Part shown: piece after piece, positions 1-8,922 of the stretch
Layout: each line of letters starts with the position of its first letter
Numbering within the stretch: the first letter of the stretch is position 1
Source of the DNA: Actinomycetota bacterium
Lineage (GTDB): Bacteria > Actinomycetota > Actinomycetes > S36-B12
Direction of reading: 5' to 3'
DNA: 40,059 bases
NCBI GenBank assembly: GCA_030681835.1
Contig: JAUXRN010000140.1
Location: 1 to 40,059, forward strand
The notes under the pieces: model-generated
Database searches by the model: none
Told to the model about the DNA's origin: nothing
What the model saw: the letters and a program-made list of their open reading frames with translations, nothing else
Position numbers and translations under genes: made by a program

Positions 1-2105
1 CATCTCCCGCCCTCATCCGGCTGGCCCGATCCGGGCCGCTGCTGCGGGCCAACACCGTCCAGACGCCCGCTTTCGTGCGCGCCACCACCGCCCTCAGCGG
101 CCCGAGGATGCCGCGCAGCGTGGCGGCGGCGTTCGCGGCCCCCTACCGCGGCAGCGGTCGCCGCGAGGCCATCGGCGCCTTCGTCGCCGACATCCCCTTG
201 GAGCCAGGGCATCCCAGCGCCGCGGCGCTGGACCAGATCGCTGAGGGCATCCGGACGCTCGACCTGCCGGCCCTCCTGCTGTGGGGTCCGGGCGACCCGG
301 TGTTCGCCGACCGGTACCTGCACGACCTGATCGACCGCCTGCCGCAGGCTGACGTGCACCGCTACGAGGGAGCCCGCCACCTGGTCAGCGAGGACGCCCC
401 GGCGCTGGTCGACGACCTGTGGACGTGGATCGCCGACCAACGGGCGGCGTCGTGGCTGCTGGCGGATGTCGACGGCATCGGCGGGACGGCCGGCCTCGTC
501 CAGGCCTCCCCGGACGTACCCATCTGGGCTGGCCTCTCCCGGCGGGCGGCGCAGACTCCCGGCGCGGTCGCCCTGGCCGAGCCGCACGACGGTGGCTGGC
601 GCCGGGTGACCTGGTCCCTGCTGGCCCGCCAAGTGGACCTGCTCGCCGCCGGGCTCGCGGCCCGCGGGATCCGCCGCGGGGATCGCGTGGCTGTGCTGAT
701 CCCGCCGGGGGCCGACCTCATCGCCGTCGTCTACGCGTGCTGGCGGATCGGGGCGTCGGTCGTCGTCACGGACGCGGGCCTGGGCGTGCGGGGGATCCAC
801 CGCGCCCTGCGCGGGGCCTGGCCCCGGCACGTCATCGGGATACCGAAGGGCCTGGCCCTGGTCCGCGCCACCCGGATCCCCGGCGCGCGGATTGCCGTGC
901 GAGAACTGCCCGCGATCGCCCGCCTCGGCCAGGTGCGCCCCATGCCGGCGCCTCCGGGCCTGCGGGACGAGGCCGTCGTGGTGTTCACGTCGGGGTCCAC
1001 CGGCCCCGCCAAGGGCGTGGTCTACCGCCACGGTCAGGTGCAGCGCACGCGGGACCTGCTCGCTGCGCACTACTCCCTCGACGACTCCGATGCCCTCGTG
1101 GCGGCGTTCGCGCCCTGGGCGGTCCTCGGCCCGGCACTGGGCATCGCCTCAGTGATCCCGGACATGGATGTCAGCTCGCCGCGAACGCTGACGGCCTCCG
1201 CGCTGGCTGCCGCCGTCGAGGCCGTTCACGGCACGGTCATGTGGGCATCGCCTGCCGCCATCACCAGCGTCCTGGGGTCGGCCGCGGACCTCACCCCGCA
1301 GCAGCGTGCCGCCTTCGGTTCACTGCGGCTCGTGCTTGGTGCGGGAGCGCCGGTCAAGCCGGCCCTGCTGCACGGGATGCGGTCGCTGTGCCCGCAGGCC
1401 GACGTGCGGACCCCGTACGGCATGACCGAGGCCCTGCCGGTGTGCGACGTCTCGGTCGGCGAGATCGACCGGGCGGGACCCGGCGACGGGGTCCTCGTCG
1501 GCCGTCCTCTCCCGGGGGTCGACGTTCGGATCAGCGCCGTGGACGATGCCGGGCGGGCCGATGGCCCGCTCACCGAGGAGGCCGGCGTGCTCGGCGAGGT
1601 GGTCGTGCGTGGATCGCACATCAAGGACCGGTACGACCGGTTGTGGGCCACTCAGCGCGCCAGCGCCCGCGACTCGGGCTGGCACCGCACGGGCGACCTC
1701 GGCCACCTCGACACCGAGGGTCGGCTGTGGATAGGAGGCCGGCTGGCCCACGTGGTCACCACGGCTGACGGCCCGCTGGCCCCGGTGGGGGTCGAGCAGC
1801 GGGTCGAGCGGCTCCCTGGGGTACGGCACGCCGCGTGCGTGGGCGTTGGCCCCGCCGGGACGCAGGTACCGGTCCTCTTCGTCGTCATGGACGGCGTCCG
1901 CTCCGGGCTGGCGGGCCTCGAGGTGACCGAGCGGGTCCGCGAGGCCGCCGGGGGGCGCGTCGCCGCCGTCCTCGCGCTCGATCGCCTGCCCGTCGACATC
2001 CGCCACAACTCCAAGGTGGACCGGGCCCTCCTCGCGGTCGTCGCAGGTGCCGTGCTGGCCGGCCATCAGGGCCGCTCGGACCGGGCGAACGGAACCCCGG
2101 AGTGA
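1..2105 (+). CDS. oleBC: OleB-OleC fusion (alpha/beta hydrolase + beta-lactone synthetase), 5' truncated
   Basis: Olefin biosynthesis enzyme. The OleC part activates a 2-alkyl-3-hydroxy fatty acid with ATP and closes it to a beta-lactone; the OleB part decarboxylates the lactone to a cis-olefin. The reading frame is open from base 3, so the true start lies left of the window. The first ~150 residues are the C-terminal part of a haloalkane-dehalogenase-like alpha/beta hydrolase, with an acidic-residue segment (GPGDPVF) and the catalytic-His segment (GARHLV). An ANL-family adenylation domain follows: P-loop TSGSTGPAKG near 987-1019, a YGMTE motif, and the TGDLGHLD hinge region near 1690. The hydrolase nucleophile is outside the window. 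OleB-OleC fusions are known from Actinobacteria such as Micrococcus. The stop overlaps the oleD start (GTGA), so the two genes are translationally coupled. A generic hydrolase/AMP-ligase fusion is the alternative, but oleD next door argues for Ole. Confidence 0.88.
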   Translation, partial: SPALIRLARSGPLLRANTVQTPAFVRATTALSGPRMPRSVAAAFAAPYRGSGRREAIGAFVADIPLEPGHPSAAALDQIAEGIRTLDLPALLLWGPGDPVFADRYLHDLIDRLPQADVHRYEGARHLVSEDAPALVDDLWTWIADQRAASWLLADVDGIGGTAGLVQASPDVPIWAGLSRRAAQTPGAVALAEPHDGGWRRVTWSLLARQVDLLAAGLAARGIRRGDRVAVLIPPGADLIAVVYACWRIGASVVVTDAGLGVRGIHRALRGAWPRHVIGIPKGLALVRATRIPGARIAVRELPAIARLGQVRPMPAPPGLRDEAVVVFTSGSTGPAKGVVYRHGQVQRTRDLLAAHYSLDDSDALVAAFAPWAVLGPALGIASVIPDMDVSSPRTLTASALAAAVEAVHGTVMWASPAAITSVLGSAADLTPQQRAAFGSLRLVLGAGAPVKPALLHGMRSLCPQADVRTPYGMTEALPVCDVSVGEIDRAGPGDGVLVGRPLPGVDVRISAVDDAGRADGPLTEEAGVLGEVVVRGSHIKDRYDRLWATQRASARDSGWHRTGDLGHLDTEGRLWIGGRLAHVVTTADGPLAPVGVEQRVERLPGVRHAACVGVGPAGTQVPVLFVVMDGVRSGLAGLEVTERVREAAGGRVAAVLALDRLPVDIRHNSKVDRALLAVVAGAVLAGHQGRSDRANGTPE

Positions 2106-3079
2106 AGGTCCTCGTCACCGGCGGCCGCGGCCTTCTCGGCAGTGCGGTGGTACGCGAACTGGTCCAGCGCGGGCGGGACGTCACGGTCCTGCAGCGCCAT
2201 CCGTCCGGGGCCGTGGGTGTGCGCGAGGTGCTCGGCGACGTCGCCGACCCGGTGGCGGTTGCCCGCGCGGTCGCCGGCTGCACCGCGGTCGTGCACCTCG
2301 CGGCCCATGTCTCGATGGTCGGGCCGTGGCCGGAGTTCGAGCGGGTCAACGTTCGCGGCACCGCGACCGTGCTGGCCGCCGCGCGCGCGGCCGGGGTGGA
2401 CCGGTTCGTCCAGGTGTCGTCGCCATCCGTCGCGCACGTCGGTGAGCCGTTGGTCGGGGCCCTCGCGCAGCCCGCGGACCCGGCGGGCGCCCGCGGCAAC
2501 TACGCCCGCAGCAAGGCGATGGCGGAGTTGCTGGCCCTGCGCGCAGACGAGCCGGGGTTCGCGGTGACAGCCATCCGGCCGCACCTGGTGTGGGGCCCCG
2601 GCGACGAGCAGCTGGTCGGCCGGATCGCCGAGCGGGCCCGAGCGGGCCGCCTCGTCCTGGTCGGCCGCGGGACGGCGCTCATCGACACGCTCTACGTCGA
2701 CAACGCGGCGCAGGCCCTTGCGCAAGCCCTGGATCGGTGCCACCTCCCGGACGTGCGCGGGCAGGCGTTCGTGGTGACGAACGGCGAGCCACGGACGGTG
2801 GCGGAGGTCTTCGGCCGCATCGCGGTCGCCGCCGGCGCCGCTCCACCGACCCGGCGGGTGCCGTTCCGGCTGGCCCGGGCCGCCGGAGCGGGCCTTGACC
2901 GTGCGTGGGAGCGCACGGGACGCACCGACCTGCCGCCCCTGACCGCCTTCCTGGCCGAGCAGCTGGGCACCGCGCACTGGTTCGACCAGAGGCCGGCCCG
3001 GGCAGCGTTGGCGTGGCGGCCGAGCGTGGGCCTGGACGAGGGCTTCGCCCGGTTGGCTGACTGGTTCGCCGCAGGCTGA
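2102..3079 (+). CDS. oleD: OleD, NAD(P)-dependent 2-alkyl-3-ketoacid reductase
   Basis: Short-chain dehydrogenase of the 3-beta-hydroxysteroid dehydrogenase/epimerase type, 325 residues. In the Ole pathway OleD reduces the beta-keto acid made by OleA to the beta-hydroxy acid used by OleC. Seen: N-terminal Rossmann glycine motif GGRGLLG (residues 7-13), catalytic YxxxK as YARSK (Y134, K138) and an upstream Ser pair in VQVSSPSV. The start is GTG at 2102, inside the stop of oleBC; an in-frame opening further upstream only shadows oleBC. The function is inferred from family plus context: reductases of this family act on many substrates, but directly behind OleBC the OleD role is by far the best fit. 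The gene ends before a strong hairpin at 3177-3215. Confidence 0.87.
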   Translation: MKVLVTGGRGLLGSAVVRELVQRGRDVTVLQRHPSGAVGVREVLGDVADPVAVARAVAGCTAVVHLAAHVSMVGPWPEFERVNVRGTATVLAAARAAGVDRFVQVSSPSVAHVGEPLVGALAQPADPAGARGNYARSKAMAELLALRADEPGFAVTAIRPHLVWGPGDEQLVGRIAERARAGRLVLVGRGTALIDTLYVDNAAQALAQALDRCHLPDVRGQAFVVTNGEPRTVAEVFGRIAVAAGAAPPTRRVPFRLARAAGAGLDRAWERTGRTDLPPLTAFLAEQLGTAHWFDQRPARAALAWRPSVGLDEGFARLADWFAAG

Positions 3080-3176
3080 CCGCGTCGCCCGGCGTGGCGT
3101 ACCGGCCGCCGGGCGATGGGCCGTCATCATGGGGGAACGGCCGGACATGCCTCCCCGGCCGTGGCAAACGGACAGC

Positions 3177-3215
3177 AGAAAGGCCCCTCGAAGTATGAGT
3201 TCGAGGGGCCTTTCT
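3177..3215. terminator. Strong bidirectional terminator hairpin
   Basis: A perfect 16-bp inverted repeat (3177-3192 with 3200-3215) has a 7-nt loop and ends in A/T-rich flanks on both sides (GAAAGG ... CCTTTC), so it can terminate in both directions. It lies about 100 bp after oleD on the plus strand and at the 3' end of the candidate minus-strand RNA. Confidence 0.85.
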
Positions 3216-3434
3216 CCGGAAGCGCCCGCCCACCGCCCGATTTCTCGGGGCTCCGCGACTAGTGCAGATCGCGTCGCTCATGCCACCTTGCGGCAGCATC
3301 GGCGATGTCGTTCTCGCCTCCTCGACGTCTTCCCTTCGGCCTACCCCGCCAGCACTCGGGGCCCTTCGGTGACCTCCCCAGGGGGCTGCCTCCGTCGTGC
3401 GGCTTTCCGTTCTTTCGTCGACCCGCGCCTTGCG
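3177..3434 (-). ncRNA. Candidate structured non-coding RNA, ~255 nt, family not recognised
   Basis: The 500-bp gap between oleD and the next gene has no convincing protein. On the minus strand it can form clear RNA hairpins. At 3299-3280 an 8-bp stem is closed by a GCAA tetraloop and contains two adjacent G-U pairs; these pair only in the minus-strand RNA, because the plus strand would have C-A and A-C mismatches. At 3248-3236 a CCCGA/UCGGG stem is closed by GAAA, again a GNRA loop only on the minus strand. A GCGAC/GUCGC stem lies between them. A TTGACG -35 box sits upstream and a 16-bp terminator hairpin lies at the 3' end. It does not show the hallmark sequences of RNase P RNA, tmRNA or SRP RNA. 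A 6S/Ms1-like or other actinobacterial sRNA is possible, but I cannot assign it. Confidence 0.55.
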
Positions 3435-3440
3435 GTGCGG

Positions 3441-3468
3441 TAGGTAAGTTCTACTGGGGTTCCGTCAA
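3441..3468 (-). promoter_or_regulatory. Putative promoter of the minus-strand RNA
   Basis: On the minus strand, TTGACG (3468-3463) is followed after 16 nt by TACCTA (3446-3441), placing a start near 3434. The -35 box is good; the -10 box is poor beyond its first two bases. Confidence 0.4.
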
Positions 3469-3567
3469 GCACCACAAGGGGTTTCGCAAAAGTTTCCGAG
3501 AAAGTTCTGACCCTCGCAGCACATCAAGCACTGCCCGTAACACGCGTCACTCGCGCGCACCGGCGAG

Positions 3568-3573
3568 TAGGGT
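3568..3573 (+). promoter_or_regulatory. -10 box TAGGGT, leaderless start of lipoprotein gene
   Basis: TAGGGT ends 6 nt before the ATG at 3580, which puts the transcription start at the A of the start codon. No Shine-Dalgarno sequence precedes the gene. Confidence 0.5.
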
Positions 3574-3579
3574 CACACC

Positions 3580-4164
3580 ATGCTTCGCAGACGCTTCATG
3601 ACGACGCTGGCGGCGGGATCGATGGCCATCGGTGCGCTTGCCGGCTGCGGGGGCCAAGCCGCCGACCAGCCCACGGCGTCGACCAGCCCGGAGGCCTCGA
3701 TGAGCCCAGAGACGTCGGCGAGCCCAGAAGCGTCGGCAAGCCCCGTGACCTCACCACTCGCGGACGCGACCGTCACGTACGCCTTCCACGACTCGTCTGT
3801 GCCGCCGCCCTACCACCGCAGCTACGTCCTCACGGTGACGCAGGACGAGGCGCGGATCGTCATCGACTCGTATGGCGACGTCCTCGCCGATGAGACCGCG
3901 CCCACCCCGCCGGAGGTCTGGGAGCAGCTCGCCGCCAGCCTGCCGACCGTGCAGGGGCTGGTCGTCGCGTCCGCGGACCCGGGCTGCACCGGCGGCACCT
4001 CCGTCGAGCTCGACATCAGCGGGACCGGTGCGGCCCTCGTCGACGTGTACGCCGACGAGTGCGCCGGATCGAACGGAACCGCCGTCGCTGCCATCGATGC
4101 GTGGATCGCCCCGGCCCGCGCGATCTTCCCGGCCACGGACGTCCTGGCTCCCGAGGAGGAGTAG
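3580..4164 (+). CDS. Putative lipoprotein with Ser/Pro-rich linker
   Basis: A 194-residue secreted lipoprotein of unknown function. A short positive N-terminus (RRR) and hydrophobic stretch lead to the lipobox LAGC with lipid-carrying Cys23. A low-complexity linker (about residues 31-58) of repeated SPEAS/SPETS units follows, as often found between the membrane anchor and a folded domain in Actinobacteria. The folded part (about 60-185) contains two cysteines (in PGCTG and DECAG) that may form a disulfide. No enzyme motif is visible. The stop lies 21 nt before tgt, but nothing links the two functions. Confidence 0.8.
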   Translation: MLRRRFMTTLAAGSMAIGALAGCGGQAADQPTASTSPEASMSPETSASPEASASPVTSPLADATVTYAFHDSSVPPPYHRSYVLTVTQDEARIVIDSYGDVLADETAPTPPEVWEQLAASLPTVQGLVVASADPGCTGGTSVELDISGTGAALVDVYADECAGSNGTAVAAIDAWIAPARAIFPATDVLAPEEE

Positions 4165-6068
<1,904 letters not shown>

Positions 6069-6098
6069 GGCGCACATTGAACCAGGGCTTCGACGGGG

Positions 6099-6171
6099 CG
6101 CCCCCGGCAGGATTCGAACCTGCGACCTTCGGTACCGGAAACCGGCGCTCTATCCCCTGAGCTACGGGGGC
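6099..6171 (-). tRNA. tRNA-Arg (anticodon CCG)
   Basis: A full cloverleaf: 7-bp acceptor stem (GCCCCCG with CGGGGGC), D arm GCTC/GAGC, T arm GCAGG-TTCGAAT-CCTGC, 5-nt variable loop. The anticodon CCG is at 6138-6136 and reads CGG. The discriminator base is G and CCA is not encoded. The outer anticodon-stem pair (27-43) is a C-A mismatch; the other four pairs are intact. It lies just upstream of the transporter gene on the same strand. Confidence 0.95.
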
Positions 6172-6239
6172 TCGGGAGCAGACAGGCTATCAGCGCGCCC
6201 GAGCGGCCCGGGTGCCCGGCCGTGGGCGAGGATGGCCCG

Positions 6240-7112
6240 GTGAACGAGCGATTGAACCTCGCATTGGCCTACGGCCGCGGCCTCGCCGCGACGTTCACCA
6301 GCAACCGCGCGACACTCGCCGCGGGAGGCCTCGCCTACTTCGTGGCCTTGGCGCTCGCGCCCGCAGCTGTGGCACTGGGCTGCCTTGCCGGCCTGGTCCT
6401 GGACCCGGAACAGGTGCGCTCCGCCCTGCAGGCCTTCGTCGACCGGACACCGGGAACCAGCCAGCACGCCCAGTCCGCCATCGAGGTGCTGGTCGGGCTG
6501 GTCGACAGTGCATCCGCCAGTTCCTTCACCATCACGACGATCGTCAGCGTGGCCATCGCCGTGTACGCAGCCTCGAAGGTGGTCCTCGGCCTGCGACAGG
6601 CGCTCGATGCCTTGTTCGGGGTGACCGAGACTCGTGCGGGGCTGGTCGAGCGCGGCATCTCGGCGGTCATCACCCTGGTCGGCCTGGTCATCGCGGTCGG
6701 CCTCGTGGTGCTGATCACGGTGCTCCCGAGCGTGCTCGACTGGATTGGGCTGGAGTCGGTCCCCACCAGCAGCGGCAGCGGCGTGGTCGACTGGCTCCTC
6801 CTGCTGGGGCTGGTGTATCTCGCCGTGCGCTGGCTGCTGCACCACGGGCCCAATGGCGGTCAACGAGTCCCGTGGTCATCGCCGGGAGTCATCCTCGCGG
6901 CGCTGTGGATCGTGGCCGTGACAGGCGGGGTCGGGATCTATGCCCGATTCTCCGGCAGCCTCGGCGCGGCCGTCCTCGTCTTCGGGGCGGCCGTGGTGCT
7001 GCTGCTGTGGCTGTACCTGTGCTTCCTGGGGCTGCTGTGGGGGGCCGCGATCGAGGCGTCCCGCCAGCGGCGAGGAGTGAGCGGAGCGAGCCCCGGAGCC
7101 GGGGCGGCATGA
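6240..7112 (+). CDS. YihY/BrkB-family membrane protein
   Basis: About 290 residues with some six hydrophobic segments. The early segment LAAGGLAYFVALALAPAA fits the conserved first helix of the YihY/BrkB family (once annotated as ribonuclease BN). The function is not established; some members are linked to envelope stress or transport. GTG 6240 is chosen because GCGAGG (6226-6231) lies at a good distance as a ribosome site; an in-frame GTG at 6222 lacks one. The Ala/Gly/Ser-rich tail after the last helix is unstructured. It converges on the secreted protein gene with an 18-nt gap. Confidence 0.85.
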   Translation: MNERLNLALAYGRGLAATFTSNRATLAAGGLAYFVALALAPAAVALGCLAGLVLDPEQVRSALQAFVDRTPGTSQHAQSAIEVLVGLVDSASASSFTITTIVSVAIAVYAASKVVLGLRQALDALFGVTETRAGLVERGISAVITLVGLVIAVGLVVLITVLPSVLDWIGLESVPTSSGSGVVDWLLLLGLVYLAVRWLLHHGPNGGQRVPWSSPGVILAALWIVAVTGGVGIYARFSGSLGAAVLVFGAAVVLLLWLYLCFLGLLWGAAIEASRQRRGVSGASPGAGAA

Positions 7113-7130
7113 ACCCGCCAGCCGGGACAA

Positions 7131-7967
7131 TCACACCAGTCGGATCGACGTCCAGTGGCAAGCGTCGTTTCGGTTGTCGATGGATGTGTACGCGCACACC
7201 TTGAACCTGTAGGTGCCTGCGCGGCCGCCCGCGGCGGGAGTGCCGGTGATCGCCCCCGTGCGGTGGTTGAGGACCAGGCCCCTGGGCAGGAACCCGGACT
7301 TGATCGTGAACGTGTAGGGGCTCCAGCCGCCGGCGACGTTGACCGGGCCGCCGCTGGGGTTGGTCGGTCGGGCCGTGAGGGGCCCACCGCACAGTCCGCC
7401 GGGGGCGACGGGCGGCTCGCAGAAGGACGCGCCGGGATAGGGCTTGCCGCGGTGGGCGACGGGCAGGGCCCCGGCCACTGTGAAGCGGATCGAGTCGTCG
7501 TTCCCGACGCCGGTGAGGCTCTGGCTCACGGTCGTCACCACAGCCGTGCCAATCGTCCCCGCTAGCTCGCACTGCCCGGTGAACCGGCTGACGCCTGACG
7601 GAGCGCGCGTGAACTTCACGGACCCAATGCAGTCGCCGAGGCCGGGGAACGGCATCTGGAGGAGACCGCTCCCGTTCGGATTGGTGATATGCCCGACCTC
7701 GATCCCGGAATCGAGGAGGACCCCATCCTTCACCGTCATTGTCGACGTGACCGACGTGGTGGAGGCGCTGGGCGGCATGCCAGGAATCGCGTAGCTGATC
7801 GTCATCGTCTGCTGGATGGCCACGGTGTAGACACCGTCAAAGCCGTCGAGATTCGCGGCGGCGGCCGGAGGAATGGGCATGCCGAGAATCAAGGCCAAGG
7901 GTGCGGCGCCCGCCACCATCGCGCGACCGGAGGAGGTTCTCGGATGACGCAGCTGTCGGAGACTCAT
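7131..7967 (-). CDS. Secreted protein with C-terminal putative Ig-like (He_PIG-type) domain
   Basis: 278 residues. An Arg-containing N-terminus and an Ala/Leu/Pro-rich segment (about residues 16-38) form a signal peptide, with likely cleavage after AAAA before Asn. The middle (about 40-175) resembles no family I recognise and has paired cysteines. The C-terminal ~90 residues include GGWSPYTFTI, SGFLPRGLVLN and GTPAAGGRAGTYRF, the pattern of small cadherin-like putative Ig domains in secreted bacterial proteins. A ribosome site CCAGG lies about 8 nt before the ATG. A possible -10 TAGCGT on the same strand is at 8029-8024. It is probably exported to the surface or medium; ligand unknown. Confidence 0.75.
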   Translation of the reverse strand: MSLRQLRHPRTSSGRAMVAGAAPLALILGMPIPPAAAANLDGFDGVYTVAIQQTMTISYAIPGMPPSASTTSVTSTMTVKDGVLLDSGIEVGHITNPNGSGLLQMPFPGLGDCIGSVKFTRAPSGVSRFTGQCELAGTIGTAVVTTVSQSLTGVGNDDSIRFTVAGALPVAHRGKPYPGASFCEPPVAPGGLCGGPLTARPTNPSGGPVNVAGGWSPYTFTIKSGFLPRGLVLNHRTGAITGTPAAGGRAGTYRFKVCAYTSIDNRNDACHWTSIRLV

Positions 7968-8092
7968 GGCATTCGCCTGGATTCACTTGTGACCGGGTCC
8001 TCGGGAGGGCTCCCTGCCAATAGACGCTACGCCGGGCGGAACGTTGTTGCGAGCGCTGCCGACCGCACGAGGGGCGAGTGTCGGCGAGACGG

Positions 8093-8398
8093 CTAGGACG
8101 AGAACCAGCGCGGGGGACCCGCCACCATCGCCGTGAGGAAGGCGGCCACGGCGCCGCCGATGCCTGCCGAGACCGCACTGGTGAACGGCAGCATGAGGCC
8201 GACGAACCACGCGGCCGCGCCAAAGCCGGCCGCGGAGATCGCCGCGAAGGCCATCCGCCCGCCTCCCTTGTCGGCCTTGGCGGGGGAGCGGTCGGCGGAC
8301 TTCGCCACCTCGCCCGATCCCGTCGATCCCGTAGTTCCGGACTGCCCCGTGTTGCCGGCCACCTCGCGAAGGAGGCGCTCGATCTCGTCTTCGGCCAT
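8093..8398 (-). CDS. Small membrane protein of unknown function
   Basis: 101 residues. The acidic N-terminal half (EDEIERLLREVAG, then a Gly/Ser/Thr-rich linker and KADKGGGR) is hydrophilic. The C-terminal half has two hydrophobic segments separated by a short loop (AFAAISAAGFGAAAWFVGL and a GIGGAVAAFLTAMVAG stretch). ATG 8398 is chosen because CACAAT lies exactly 6 nt upstream, the spacing of leaderless starts seen elsewhere in this window. No family recognised. Its 5' end faces the terminator of cspA on the same strand. Confidence 0.65.
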   Translation of the reverse strand: MAEDEIERLLREVAGNTGQSGTTGSTGSGEVAKSADRSPAKADKGGGRMAFAAISAAGFGAAAWFVGLMLPFTSAVSAGIGGAVAAFLTAMVAGPPRWFSS

Positions 8399-8404
8399 GG
8401 GGAC

Positions 8405-8410
8405 ATTGTG
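8405..8410 (-). promoter_or_regulatory. Possible -10 box CACAAT for the small membrane protein
   Basis: CACAAT on the minus strand ends 6 nt before the ATG at 8398. It lacks the first T of the consensus, so this is weaker than the other leaderless boxes. Confidence 0.3.
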
Positions 8411-8427
8411 CCCGACCCCGCGCAGCA

Positions 8428-8461
8428 CGAAGGCCCCCACCCGAACGGGAGGGGGCCTTCG
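8428..8461 (-). terminator. Terminator hairpin after cspA
   Basis: An 11-bp perfect stem (8428-8438 with 8451-8461) extends inward, across one A-A mismatch, by CCC/GGG around a GAAC loop. It starts 17 nt after the cspA stop. Confidence 0.75.
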
Positions 8462-8478
8462 CCGAGTGCGATGTCGGG

Positions 8479-8682
8479 TCAGGTGGTGCGAACCTTGTCA
8501 GCCTGGGGGCCCTTCGGTCCCTGGACGATCTCGAACTCCACGACCTGGTTCTCCTCCAGGCTGCGGTAGCCGTCGGACTCGATGGCCGAGTAGTGGACGA
8601 AGACGTCCGGACCACCATCGGCCTGGGCGATGAAGCCGTAGCCCTTCTCAGCGTTGAACCACTTGACGGTTCCTTGAGCCAT
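8479..8682 (-). CDS. cspA: Cold-shock protein (CspA family)
   Basis: 67-residue single OB-fold nucleic-acid chaperone that binds single-stranded RNA/DNA. RNP1 is KGYGFI and RNP2 is VFVHY, with the canonical start [14 protein letters not shown] 8682 is fixed by an AAGGAG ribosome site about 10 nt upstream; another ATG 9 nt further up lies too close to that site. The transcript probably has a leader of ~175 nt (TATGCT at 8870-8865), as is usual for cold-shock genes. The paralogue number in the genome is unknown. Confidence 0.95.
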   Translation of the reverse strand: MAQGTVKWFNAEKGYGFIAQADGGPDVFVHYSAIESDGYRSLEENQVVEFEIVQGPKGPQADKVRTT

Positions 8683-8800
8683 GATGCGCATTCTCCTTGC
8701 ACGGAACGTCGCGGCGGACGGGCGCCCGGCGCGCGGCCTAGCCGTTCGACCGTCGTCCCACGTCTGTGCTGTCCTGTGCGGAATCCGAGCCCAGAAAGAC

Positions 8801-8827
8801 AGATGCCCACCTTGTGGGCGGGCATCT
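8801..8827 (-). promoter_or_regulatory. Hairpin in the cspA leader
   Basis: An 8-bp perfect inverted repeat (AGATGCCC, 8801-8808, with GGGCATCT, 8820-8827) has an 11-nt loop. It sits early in the predicted cspA leader RNA and could be a temperature-responsive element. It also lies about 95 bp upstream of argS. Confidence 0.4.
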
Positions 8828-8864
8828 CAGAACGGTGGTGCTGATGTGGCCTTGCCTGACGGGA

Positions 8865-8870
8865 AGCATA
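8865..8870 (-). promoter_or_regulatory. Putative -10 box of cspA
   Basis: TATGCT on the minus strand (8870-8865) is a good actinobacterial -10 box. No clear -35 is seen. A start near 8858 gives a leader of ~175 nt. Confidence 0.4.
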
Positions 8871-8910
8871 CCCGCTCGGACCGCTGGCGGGAGCGGCATT
8901 CCCACGTCGG

Positions 8911-8916
8911 TACGCT
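8911..8916 (+). promoter_or_regulatory. -10 box TACGCT, leaderless start of argS
   Basis: TACGCT ends exactly 6 nt before the GTG at 8923, and there is no ribosome-binding sequence in between. Confidence 0.55.
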
Positions 8917-8922
8917 CGCCGC

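Noticed and set aside
3431-3460. GGTAGGTA...GGGGTT resembling part of a c-di-GMP (GEMM) riboswitch on the plus strand
   Set aside because: The rest of the conserved GEMM core is absent and the downstream gene looks leaderless.
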